This document shows positions 1 to 5,949 of a DNA stretch of 7,422 nt, piece by piece. The position numbers and the translations under genes are program-made. The DNA lies in assembly GCA_024638545.1 (NCBI GenBank), contig JAHEKD010000113.1:1-7422 (forward strand), read 5' to 3'. A model generated the notes under the pieces. It ran no database searches and was not told where the DNA came from. It worked only from the letters and a program-made list of their open reading frames with translations. The DNA comes from Gammaproteobacteria bacterium (GTDB lineage Bacteria > Pseudomonadota > Gammaproteobacteria > Arenicellales > JAHEKD01). Within the stretch, counting starts at the first letter, position 1; each line of letters starts with the position of its first letter.

Positions 1-245
1 ATCTCAGGCGCGTCACCAGGGTGATGCAGGCCGAATATAGTCAGTTGTCCATCGGTGATCGGTGACTGACCCACGATCATTTTGATGGTGGTTGTTTTGC
101 CGGCACCGTTTGGTCCGAGAATCCCGTAGCACTGCCCTCTTGGGACTGAAATGTCGATACCCTTGACGACTTCATCGTCACCGAAAAATTTGACCAGTTT
201 TTTGGCCAGAATCACGGGTGCCTGAATATGAACATCATCAATCAA
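1..245 (-). CDS. ABC transporter ATP-binding protein, N-terminal part (cut by window edge)
   Basis: This is the first 81 codons of an ATPase subunit that would power an ABC exporter; the rest lies beyond the left edge. The translation contains a complete Walker A motif, GPNGAGKTT, at residues 44-52, followed by TIKMIVGQSPITDGQLTIFG, typical of the NodI/daunorubicin-type ABC-2 exporter ATPases. F21 sits where the aromatic A-loop residue that stacks on ATP is expected. Walker B, the signature motif and the H-loop are not in the window. I chose a TTG start at 245 because an in-frame TAA lies two codons upstream and no in-frame ATG precedes the conserved region. An AAGG at 257-260 is a rather distant ribosome-binding site. 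A GTG at 215 is the alternative start but would leave a very short N-terminus. The gene follows pilD by about 100 bases and probably has its own promoter. The family call is secure; the substrate cannot be told. Confidence 0.85.
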   Translation of the reverse strand, partial: MIDDVHIQAPVILAKKLVKFFGDDEVVKGIDISVPRGQCYGILGPNGAGKTTTIKMIVGQSPITDGQLTIFGLHHPGDAPE

Positions 246-277
246 TAGTTAAGGTGCCTTAAACACGCTTTAATCAA

Positions 278-283
278 ATTATA
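278..283 (-). promoter_or_regulatory. Perfect -10 box (TATAAT) upstream of the ABC transporter gene
   Basis: The minus strand reads TATAAT here, about 33 bases upstream of the TTG start, which would give a leader of roughly 25 bases. No good -35 lies 16-18 bases upstream (the 17-base position reads ACTCTA), so activity may need an activator or may be weak. It is one of two TATAAT boxes in this gap. Confidence 0.4.
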
Positions 284-326
284 CCTGTTCTCAGGTCAGC
301 TAGAGTTACTGTATTGTTGTTCCGCC

Positions 327-354
327 ATTATAGCGGGCTGAGTTCAGGCTGCAA
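327..354 (-). promoter_or_regulatory. Possible sigma70 promoter overlapping the 3' end of pilD
   Basis: On the minus strand TTGCAG (349-354) is followed after 16 bases by TATAAT (327-332). The -10 is perfect and the -35 matches TTGACA at its first three bases. It overlaps the last codons of pilD and would transcribe the ABC transporter gene with a leader of about 75 bases. A short CCGC/GCGG inverted repeat flanks the TATAAT; it has no following T-run, so I do not call it a terminator. Confidence 0.4.
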
Positions 355-1171
355 TATAGTGTTGAATGAGCAGGTGATTGATCATCACAATCCAGCCCGC
401 AATGGCAAGAAAGGGGCCAAAAGGGATAGCCTGCGTGTGATCAAATTTATACACAACTTTCAGAAAGATAAAAATTACCAGGCCGGCCAGCGATGAGATC
501 AGCATAATGATGGGCAGTGTATACCAGCCGAGCCAGGCCCCAAGCAACGCAAGCAATTTGAAATCGCCATAACCCATGCCTTCGCGTCCGGTAAGGCGGT
601 GATGAATCTGGTAAATGGACCATAAAATCAGGTAACCGGCGATTGCGCCGATTACAGCGTCCTTTAGCGACGTGAAGTGATTAAAGTAATTGCATATCAG
701 GCCCAACGCGATGCCGGGCAGCGTGATCGAGTCCGGTAAAAGCCAGGTATGTAAATCGATCACAGCAAGCGCAATCAGCAGTGATGTTAATATCAATGAC
801 CACAATAGTGCAGCGCTAACACCAAATCGAATCATGCACATGACAAACAGCAATCCAGTGAATAGTTCTACCCAGAAATATCGCGTTGAAATCGGTGAGC
901 TGCAGTGCCGGCATTTACCTCTAAGCAATAGATAGCTCACTAGTGGAATATTGTCACGCCAGGCTATTTTTTTTTTACATTTTGGACAACGAGAGCCGGG
1001 TCTTATGAGGTTTGCCCTGGGTTGACCGTTTTCATCGCTGAACTGATCGTCTATCAATCCGGGTAATCTTGAAATGACAACATTAAGAAAGCTGCCAATA
1101 CACAATCCGAATATAAATATAAACAGATACAATACTGGCAACACTGTTGCATCTAACGTCAGGCTGTTCAT
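344..1171 (-). CDS. pilD: Type IV prepilin leader peptidase / N-methyltransferase PilD
   Basis: This bifunctional inner-membrane enzyme (275 residues) cleaves the short leader of type IV prepilins and N-methylates the new first residue; by family knowledge it also serves type II secretion pseudopilins. The N-terminal half has the GSFLNVVI block (26-33) and four cysteines in two CxxC pairs, C62/C65 and C87/C90, as in zinc-binding PilD proteins. The peptidase half carries the aspartates of this aspartic protease family: D139 and D147 in IDLHTWLLPD, and D203 in GYGDFK. About eight hydrophobic segments fit the polytopic fold, and the length is normal for PilD. The ATG at 1171 is preceded by AGGA four bases upstream. 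It follows pilC after 71 bases with no visible terminator, so it is probably the last gene of a pilABCD operon. The expected coaE neighbour is absent immediately downstream. A run of ten A (967-976) encodes K66-K68 between the CxxC pairs. Confidence 0.96.
   Translation of the reverse strand: MNSLTLDATVLPVLYLFIFIFGLCIGSFLNVVISRLPGLIDDQFSDENGQPRANLIRPGSRCPKCKKKIAWRDNIPLVSYLLLRGKCRHCSSPISTRYFWVELFTGLLFVMCMIRFGVSAALLWSLILTSLLIALAVIDLHTWLLPDSITLPGIALGLICNYFNHFTSLKDAVIGAIAGYLILWSIYQIHHRLTGREGMGYGDFKLLALLGAWLGWYTLPIIMLISSLAGLVIFIFLKVVYKFDHTQAIPFGPFLAIAGWIVMINHLLIQHYIAA
967..976 (-). repeat. A10 homopolymer inside pilD
   Basis: The minus (coding) strand has ten consecutive A, covering the codons for K66-K67-K68 and the first base of I69, directly after the first CxxC pair of PilD. 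It is the longest mononucleotide run I found in the window. Runs of this length are known sites of polymerase slippage, but the window itself shows no functional role. Confidence 0.9.
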
Positions 1172-1242
1172 TAATTCCTGGTCCGGGTGTTCGATCTTAT
1201 TGCATGAATTCTAATACGTACAGAAGTTGATTAGGTGGTTAT

Positions 1243-2439
1243 TTAAAAACTTGAACCAATGTTAAAAACAGGTAGATACATCGCGACTAATATAATGCCG
1301 ATTATCACGCCCAGAAAGACGATCAATATCGGTTCAAGAAGAATCTTCAATCTTGCCAGGCTATCGCCCAGCTGTTTCTGGTAGAATTCTACGCACTGTT
1401 CCAGCATACCGCTTAAATTGGCCGCCTGTTCACCGGTTTTAATGAGTTGAATAAATATCGGCTCGAAATAATCCGTCTGTTCCATGGCCTGTCCCAGATC
1501 GATTCCCTGATGAATCTTTTCCACTGTAAGCGACATGGCTTGACGGAAACGGTAACTCGCCGAGAGATTTTTGCACAACATCAATGCATCTGTTATCGGC
1601 AGACCGCAACTGTATAGATTATTAAGGGTTTGGCAAAGGCGTAAGGTATTTGCCTGTATTAATGTCCGGTTCAATCTGGGAACATAGCGGATAAGTTCAA
1701 CATGTGCCAGCTTGTTTAGCTGTTTGCCAACTGCACAGAACGATAGTAAGGCGGTAAATAAAGCTACACTGTTTGTTCTGATAAATTGACTGGCAGCTAA
1801 AACTGCCGATGTCAGAAAAGGCAGTTGATTACCCGATTCTGAATACAATGCCTCAAATTGCGGAATAACGAATAATAACATGATGCTGAGTACCCCCAGA
1901 GTGATTAAACCGAGAACGACCGGATACAGTAAAGCGGTCAGTATATCGCTGGAAGTTTTTAATTTTTGTTTGAAATAGTCACCTGCCTGAGCGATCGCTC
2001 TGTCTGTATGCCCGACGATTTCTCCACTTTCTATGATATGCAGCGTCACATCGTCGAATAGAACGGGATAATTCCTGAGCGATTGTGACAAGCTTTTTCC
2101 AGTGTTTAGAGACCTGTAAATATCGTCATATAGCCTGGATAACAGTTTCTCATGCTGGTGAGCCTTGATTATCACGATGGCCTTATTCAGGTTGATGCCT
2201 GTTTTCAGCAGGGCGGCCAGTTGCGAGAGGAAGAACAGCGTGTGTTTGCTGTTTAACCATTGCCTGAATCCAATGAGCTCAAGGGACTGTCTGCTTATCT
2301 TTCGAGTAATGATATTTTCTTTGTAGAGCTTGTACTTTAATACGGGAATCGATGTTGCATGGTCGCTGCCGCGGACACGGTTGCCCTGAGCGTCAACGCC
2401 AGACCAAAAATAGAGGTTCTGCAGGTTGGACTTACTCAT
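1243..2439 (-). CDS. pilC: Type IV pilus inner-membrane platform protein PilC (GspF family)
   Basis: PilC is the polytopic inner-membrane protein on which the assembly ATPase acts to insert or extract pilin subunits. The 398-residue length matches PilC (about 400). The N-terminal YFWSGVDAQGNRVRG (10-24) is the usual PilC opening. Two T2SSF repeats follow, at roughly 68-192 and 265-390. Each contains the repeat landmark, ESGE at 137-140 and KTGEQAANL at 334-342. Hydrophobic segments lie near 169-192 (ending VIPQFEALY), 222-240 and 367-390. Its ATG lies inside an ATGA overlap with the pilB stop, so translational coupling to pilB is likely; upstream there is only a weak GGG-type ribosome site. 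It belongs to the pilABCD operon. GspF of type II secretion is the nearest alternative, but the neighbouring pilA and pilB argue for PilC. Confidence 0.95.
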   Translation of the reverse strand: MSKSNLQNLYFWSGVDAQGNRVRGSDHATSIPVLKYKLYKENIITRKISRQSLELIGFRQWLNSKHTLFFLSQLAALLKTGINLNKAIVIIKAHQHEKLLSRLYDDIYRSLNTGKSLSQSLRNYPVLFDDVTLHIIESGEIVGHTDRAIAQAGDYFKQKLKTSSDILTALLYPVVLGLITLGVLSIMLLFVIPQFEALYSESGNQLPFLTSAVLAASQFIRTNSVALFTALLSFCAVGKQLNKLAHVELIRYVPRLNRTLIQANTLRLCQTLNNLYSCGLPITDALMLCKNLSASYRFRQAMSLTVEKIHQGIDLGQAMEQTDYFEPIFIQLIKTGEQAANLSGMLEQCVEFYQKQLGDSLARLKILLEPILIVFLGVIIGIILVAMYLPVFNIGSSF

Positions 2440-4001
2440 AACACCCGGATTAATTCGTTGTAGCTGGTCAGACCCTGGAGAATTTGTTGTAATCCCGTTT
2501 GCTCGAGCTTGTAGCCAAGCTGAAGCTGTTGATTACCTTTATTATTATCCGGAGCAGGATCAAAAATTTCAAAAATGCCGCTCCGGCCTGAATAGCCCTG
2601 CATACAGTTGTTGCAACCTTTACTTTCAAAAACGGATTCAACCAATGGGAATCCATTTGCCTTGAAAAGGGATTGTAAAGATTGTGAGGTTGCCGTTATC
2701 TGTCTGCAGCTAATGCACAGCTGACGGGGTAACCGCTGTGCAATAATTAATTTTAATGCATCGTCGAGCATGTAGCTTTTTACACCCAGCTGCAGTAACC
2801 TGTGTTTCGCACTCAATGCACAGCGACTGTGTAATGTCGCCATCACAAGGTGGCCGGTTTGTGCTGCCTTTACCGATATTTCGGCAGTTTCCGCATCGCG
2901 TATTTCACCCACCATAAGAATGTCAGGATCTTGTCTGAGCAAAGCCCTTAATGCCTGGCTAAAGTCCAGTCCGGCTTTACGATTGATGCTGATTTGATTG
3001 ATGCCATCTTCAAATATCTCGACCGGGTCTTCAATGGTGCAGATATTTTCTCTGCCGGTGTTTAAAAGTTCCAGTAGCGCATACAGGCTGACTGTTTTTC
3101 CAGAGCCTGTCGGTCCGCTAACCAGGATTAAGCCGGCAGGTTGCTTGATTATTTCTCTAACCTTGTTGTACTGAGCAGGAAGCAGTCCGAGTTTATCGAG
3201 CTTGTAGCGTTTTCCATGATGTGCAAGCAGCCGCAAAACGAGTTTCTCTCCATGCACTGTCGGGATGCTGTTGACTCTAAGGGCGATAGTCTTGAGTGCA
3301 AGTGAATGGGACAGTCTGCCATCCTGTGGCAATCTTGATTGAGCAATATCCATGTCAGCCATTAGCTTGATCTGAGAAATGAGTCTGCGACCCTGATCGA
3401 CTGATAATGATTCCAGTGGATGCAAAATGCCGTCTACCCTGATTCTCAATCTGCAGTAGCCACTGAAAGATTCAATATGGAGATCTGAAGCACACAGCTT
3501 ATCCGCTTTTGAAAGGTAGGCGTTCAGCTCTTGACCTCTCGCGGCAACGCCGGGTTGGTCTAATAATTTATGTGCCTGTTGATTTTGCAACCTGCCAATT
3601 TCCTGAATGTCGGCCAGTACCGTGGTGAACTCACGCTTTGCAAAAAAATCGATTTTGTGGACATCGCTCAATCTTTCAGGTTCGCCGATAGCCAAAAAAG
3701 GCTGATCGTGTTTGTCGATCAAGGCGATGCACTTAAGCTTTCTCATAATATATTCGGGGATGCCTGAATCCTCGTCAAGGCGGTAGCCTGGTTTAGCGAT
3801 ATCAAAATAGGGCACAGACCAGATCTTTGATGCGGCTGAATACAGTTGCCGACGCTGTATTGACTTCAGGTTCAGTAAACACTCAAACAGGGATGTTGTT
3901 TGAATCTCAGTGGATTTTTTGATCAACGCAAGTTGTGCCTGATCGATCAGCATTCGATCGAGCAACAGCGCTTCAAACAGCTGCAGATTAGATCTGATCA
4001 T
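2436..4001 (-). CDS. pilB: Type IV pilus extension ATPase PilB
   Basis: PilB is the cytoplasmic hexameric ATPase that drives pilus polymerisation. At 521 residues it is somewhat shorter than typical PilB (about 565). An N-terminal GspE/MshE-like domain covers about 1-140. The core starts with ASDLHIES (171-178) and VPQDGR-like LPQDGR (224-229). Walker A is GPTGSGKT (296-303), the Asp box is TIEDPVEI (322-329), Walker B is DPDILMVGEIRD (358-369) with catalytic glutamate E366, and the His box is QTGHLVMATLH (381-391). The four zinc cysteines are C429/C432 and C463/C466, which separates it from PilT. Directly after the His box the usual HTND is HSRC, an unusual divergence. The ATG at 4001 has no Shine-Dalgarno; it lies 15 bases after the pilA stop and in the same frame as it, and that stop rules out any upstream start. 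Coupling to pilA translation is inferred. pilC follows with a 4-base overlap. Confidence 0.95.
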   Translation of the reverse strand: MIRSNLQLFEALLLDRMLIDQAQLALIKKSTEIQTTSLFECLLNLKSIQRRQLYSAASKIWSVPYFDIAKPGYRLDEDSGIPEYIMRKLKCIALIDKHDQPFLAIGEPERLSDVHKIDFFAKREFTTVLADIQEIGRLQNQQAHKLLDQPGVAARGQELNAYLSKADKLCASDLHIESFSGYCRLRIRVDGILHPLESLSVDQGRRLISQIKLMADMDIAQSRLPQDGRLSHSLALKTIALRVNSIPTVHGEKLVLRLLAHHGKRYKLDKLGLLPAQYNKVREIIKQPAGLILVSGPTGSGKTVSLYALLELLNTGRENICTIEDPVEIFEDGINQISINRKAGLDFSQALRALLRQDPDILMVGEIRDAETAEISVKAAQTGHLVMATLHSRCALSAKHRLLQLGVKSYMLDDALKLIIAQRLPRQLCISCRQITATSQSLQSLFKANGFPLVESVFESKGCNNCMQGYSGRSGIFEIFDPAPDNNKGNQQLQLGYKLEQTGLQQILQGLTSYNELIRVL

Positions 4002-4016
4002 GTTCGCAACGTTCGG

Positions 4017-4511
4017 CTAGTCCAGATAGTTGGCAGGATTACCCGGCGATGGCGCCGGGTCAGCACAGGGTGCAGGTAAATATTTTGTGTCCAGCGCATT
4101 TTGACTGCCCTGCGCGCAATCCCACTCAATCGCGACCTCTGATCCCAGTGCGTAAAGACCTACGGACAAACCGTCGACAATTGATGCACCAAGATTTCTG
4201 AGGGCGACATTCAGGTGACCGTGAGTGTCATCTGTTCGGGTATAGGCAACTGATTCTACGTACTTTGATTGAGTGGATGAAAAGCCATCAAAGTCATCTG
4301 CCGGCATTATGCCATTACTTAAAAATGCGCCGGAGATGGAGATTTTCGCCGGTGACAGTGCGTTAATGGCTTCAGTGACCTTGGCCCTGACAGCGTAGTC
4401 CTGGTAAGCCGGCATCGCAAGCGCGGTGAGTATCCCGACAATTGCAATCACGATCATCAGCTCAATAAGGGTGAAACCGGATGCGACGGGTAAACGATAA
4501 GGGTATGACAT
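4017..4511 (-). CDS. pilA: Type IV major pilin PilA (prepilin)
   Basis: This is the structural subunit of a type IVa pilus, 164 residues as prepilin. The PilD cleavage site is clear: MSYPYRLPVASG, then FTLIELMIVIAIVGILTALAMPAYQDY, with G12 before the cut, F13 as the methylated first residue and E17 at position +5. The mature protein is about 152 residues. A hydrophobic alpha helix is followed by a variable globular domain. A C-terminal disulfide loop is predicted between C132 and C149, followed by a proline-rich tail, DPAPSPGNPANYLD. The 12-residue leader is longer than the 5-7 usual for PilA; no internal start could shorten it. GGAGG lies five bases before the ATG, a strong ribosome site. 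It precedes pilB by 15 bases. It could instead be a minor pilin, but its operon position and Pilin-family C-terminus favour the major subunit. Confidence 0.94.
   Translation of the reverse strand: MSYPYRLPVASGFTLIELMIVIAIVGILTALAMPAYQDYAVRAKVTEAINALSPAKISISGAFLSNGIMPADDFDGFSSTQSKYVESVAYTRTDDTHGHLNVALRNLGASIVDGLSVGLYALGSEVAIEWDCAQGSQNALDTKYLPAPCADPAPSPGNPANYLD
4041..4060 (-). other. 8-bp GC-rich RNA hairpin at the 3' end of pilA
   Basis: The minus strand reads ACCCGGCG, a CCAT loop, then CGCCGGGT: a perfect 8-bp stem with a 4-base loop. It lies inside the last codons of pilA, about 20 bases before the stop and about 40 bases before the pilB start. It has no T-tract behind it, so it is not a standard intrinsic terminator. 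It could stabilise the pilA mRNA end, slow polymerase or reduce reading into pilB. It also encodes the Pro-Ala-Pro tail, so coding constraint alone could explain it. Confidence 0.6.
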
Positions 4512-4512
4512 G

Positions 4513-4528
4513 GCAACCTCCGTGTTGC
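4513..4528 (-). promoter_or_regulatory. Small hairpin enclosing the pilA ribosome-binding site
   Basis: On the minus strand GCAAC (4524-4528) pairs with GTTGC (4513-4517) around the loop ACGGAG. The Shine-Dalgarno GGAGG (4517-4521) occupies most of the loop and one stem base, and the ATG begins two bases downstream. A 5-bp stem is modest; it may expose the ribosome site in a loop or tune pilin translation. Confidence 0.35.
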
Positions 4529-4554
4529 AGTTAGAAAATTCCGTTTAGATATTT

Positions 4555-4584
4555 ACCTTAATTCAATCAGGCACACCGCGTCAA
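4555..4584 (-). promoter_or_regulatory. Candidate sigma70-like promoter for pilA
   Basis: On the minus strand TTGACG (4579-4584) overlaps the comF stop and is followed after 18 bases by TAAGGT (4555-4560), which matches TATAAT only at the first, second and last bases. I looked for a sigma54 site (TGGCAC-N5-TTGCA), common for pilA in this class, and found no convincing match. A pilA promoter is expected in this 69-base gap, but its exact place is uncertain. Confidence 0.25.
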
Positions 4585-5294
4585 GTGTTTCTGGCAAGTG
4601 ACCAGACACAGACGTGTTGTGTTCCGCCGAGTTTTAGTGCTTTGGCAGCCTGGTTAACAGTATGCGTTGTGGTCACTACATCGTCCACGAGCGCAATATG
4701 ATTATAGCGTCGATTGTGATTGAGGATAAAGGCATTCTTAACCGCGGCCTTTCGCTCTCTGGCGGTGAGTTCAATTTGTGGTTTGGAAAATTTACGCCTG
4801 GCCAGGTAATCATTTTTACAGGGTATGTTCAATTTCTTTGAGAGATGCCGAGCAATGACTGCACTTTGATTAAAACCGCGCTGTCTCAGACGTTTGCCAT
4901 GCAGGGGCACAGGGACTATCAGGTCCGGCAGGGGTGCATTCAGCTCGGAAATGGCCGCGAACAGTTCCAGACTGAGGATTTTCCCCAAGTAAAACTGATG
5001 ATGATATTTAAATCTGTATATGTAGCTGCTCACTGGTTCGGCAAATTTAAACACCGACACGCTGGATTCGAAATAAATACGGTGTGACAGGCAATACCCG
5101 CACTTAGCGGTACTTTCCAGCACGGCTGCGCAGGTGGGACAAGCACGCCTCAGGTAGGGCAGCGTTTGCTGGCAGTGGTTGCAGAAATTAACGCCTGTTG
5201 CTGTGCCGGGATCGCATATCTGGTCGCATAAAAGGCACCTGTTTGGAAAAATTGACTGAAACAGCCTGTTGAGGTCATACATTTTTTGTACCAT
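4581..5294 (-). CDS. comF: ComF family phosphoribosyltransferase-like protein
   Basis: ComF/ComFC proteins are cytoplasmic, with a zinc-ribbon-like N-terminus and a phosphoribosyltransferase (PRT) fold, and are needed for natural transformation in several bacteria. Here nine cysteines lie in the first 68 residues (C20, C23, C27, C38, C41, C52, C55, C65, C68). Further family landmarks are FKYHHQFYLGKIL (95-107), DLIVPVPLHGKRLRQRGFNQS (124-144), the most conserved block of the family, and the PRPP-loop region HIALVDDVVTTTHTV (199-213). The 237-residue length is typical. The loop normally reads TTGATL or TTGSTV; here the glycine is a threonine. The start is ATG at 5294, or ATG at 5282 (residue 5); neither has a clear Shine-Dalgarno. 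It lies directly upstream of pilA in the same direction, with 69 bases between. Family identity is firm; a competence role is inferred from the family and its pil neighbours. Confidence 0.92.
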   Translation of the reverse strand: MVQKMYDLNRLFQSIFPNRCLLCDQICDPGTATGVNFCNHCQQTLPYLRRACPTCAAVLESTAKCGYCLSHRIYFESSVSVFKFAEPVSSYIYRFKYHHQFYLGKILSLELFAAISELNAPLPDLIVPVPLHGKRLRQRGFNQSAVIARHLSKKLNIPCKNDYLARRKFSKPQIELTARERKAAVKNAFILNHNRRYNHIALVDDVVTTTHTVNQAAKALKLGGTQHVCVWSLARNT

Positions 5295-5313
5295 CCATGG
5301 TAATGTTGCATTA

Positions 5314-5342
5314 ATTTTAGTTTAGCAAAAGCCTAATCCGAA
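5314..5342 (-). promoter_or_regulatory. Candidate promoter for comF
   Basis: On the minus strand TTCGGA (5337-5342) is followed after 17 bases by TAAAAT (5314-5319), a five-of-six match to the -10 consensus. It would leave a leader of only about 13 bases before the ATG at 5294, in keeping with the missing ribosome site. The -35 is weak. Confidence 0.35.
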
Positions 5343-5370
5343 AAACACAGTCTAAACATCGTACTATAAT
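5342..5370 (+). promoter_or_regulatory. Candidate promoter for the DUF2244-cox block
   Basis: A perfect TATAAT stands at 5365-5370. The best -35 at 17-base spacing is AAAACA (5342-5347), matching TTGACA only in the last three bases. Transcription would begin near 5377, about 15 bases before the first ATG at 5392 and about 48 before the alternative ATG at 5425. The element lies back to back with the comF promoter in the 97-base divergent gap. Confidence 0.45.
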
Positions 5371-5391
5371 ATTTGGAAATGCTAAGATACT

Positions 5392-5931
5392 ATGGGAATG
5401 GTCAATTGTGACGCAAAAAAAAACATGAGTGATGGTTCACAGAATCAGCTGACTTCCGTTACAATACACGCTGGAACCGACCGAGAGCATTGCAGGGAAA
5501 TCATGATAACCCGGAACTCGAGTTTGAGTATTTCTCAGATTAAGCTGATCGTTGGTTTTTTTGCGATTGTGCTTGGCGTTATTGGTGCTTTCTTTTACAG
5601 CCAGGGTGCATGGCTGGTTTTACCTTTTGCAGGTCTTGAGTTATTGGCAGTGAGTGCTGCATTTTATTGTTGTATACGCCACAAAAACGATTTCGAGATG
5701 GTTAAAATTGACAAAAACCGCATACAGGTAAAGCGCCAGGTGGCAAGTCGAGAGCAGGTTTATGAATTCCAGACGCACTGGACGAAGGTATTTCTGGAAA
5801 TTACAAAAGGATGGTATCCGTCAAGATTATGGGTAGCATCCAAAGGTCAACACGTGGAAGTGGGCCAGTGGTTAACAGACCCGGAACGCAAACAGCTGGC
5901 GACCCGATTGAAACATCTAATTGAATATTGA
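5392..5931 (+). CDS. DUF2244 family inner-membrane protein, upstream of coxB
   Basis: This 179-residue protein has a short polar N-terminus and then RNSSLSISQIKL (41-52). Two membrane segments follow at about 50-69 and 72-95, the second containing GAWLVLPFAGLELLA (72-86), the hallmark of DUF2244. A soluble C-terminal domain (about 97-179) is rich in beta-type sequence. The family has no established biochemical function. It is often found beside cytochrome oxidase genes in proteobacteria, and here it ends 28 bases before coxB on the same strand, so a role linked to oxidase assembly or the membrane is a reasonable guess only. Three starts compete: ATG at 5392, at 5398, and at 5425 (residue 12, MSDGSQNQ). 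None has a good Shine-Dalgarno. A nine-A run lies between the first and last. The ATG at 5503 has a better AGGGA, but starting there would remove residues that appear to belong to the conserved opening. Confidence 0.88.
   Translation: MGMVNCDAKKNMSDGSQNQLTSVTIHAGTDREHCREIMITRNSSLSISQIKLIVGFFAIVLGVIGAFFYSQGAWLVLPFAGLELLAVSAAFYCCIRHKNDFEMVKIDKNRIQVKRQVASREQVYEFQTHWTKVFLEITKGWYPSRLWVASKGQHVEVGQWLTDPERKQLATRLKHLIEY
5415..5423 (+). repeat. A9 homopolymer near the start of the DUF2244 gene
   Basis: Nine consecutive A run to position 5423, and a C then separates them from the alternative ATG at 5425. If translation begins at 5392, slippage here would shift the frame; if it begins at 5425, the run is an A-rich leader. 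The base run is certain and its role is open. Confidence 0.85.
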
Positions 5932-5949
5932 AAATATAAAGATTTGGAC

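Noticed and set aside
322..336. Terminator after pilD
   Set aside because: The CCGC/GCGG arms are only 4 bp around a 7-base loop and no T-run follows on the minus strand.
314..496. 60-codon open frame on the plus strand
   Set aside because: It lies mostly antisense to the 3' end of pilD, has no ribosome site and no recognisable protein features.
690..935. 81-codon open frame on the plus strand
   Set aside because: Fully antisense to pilD, whose motifs are intact; no family resemblance.
1172..1242. Terminator or promoter between pilC and pilD
   Set aside because: The 71-base gap shows only the AGGA ribosome site of pilD; no stable hairpin and no convincing promoter pair.
2426..2665. 79-codon open frame on the plus strand
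   Set aside because: Antisense to the pilB/pilC junction, with no independent evidence.
3570..3767. 65-codon open frame on the plus strand
   Set aside because: Antisense to the conserved frame of pilB; no start signal.
4512..4620. Sigma54 promoter upstream of pilA
   Set aside because: Searched for a TGGCAC-N5-TTGCA pattern on the minus strand; no match keeps both the GG and GC cores at proper spacing.
4845..5087. 80-codon open frame on the plus strand
   Set aside because: Antisense to the conserved core of comF.
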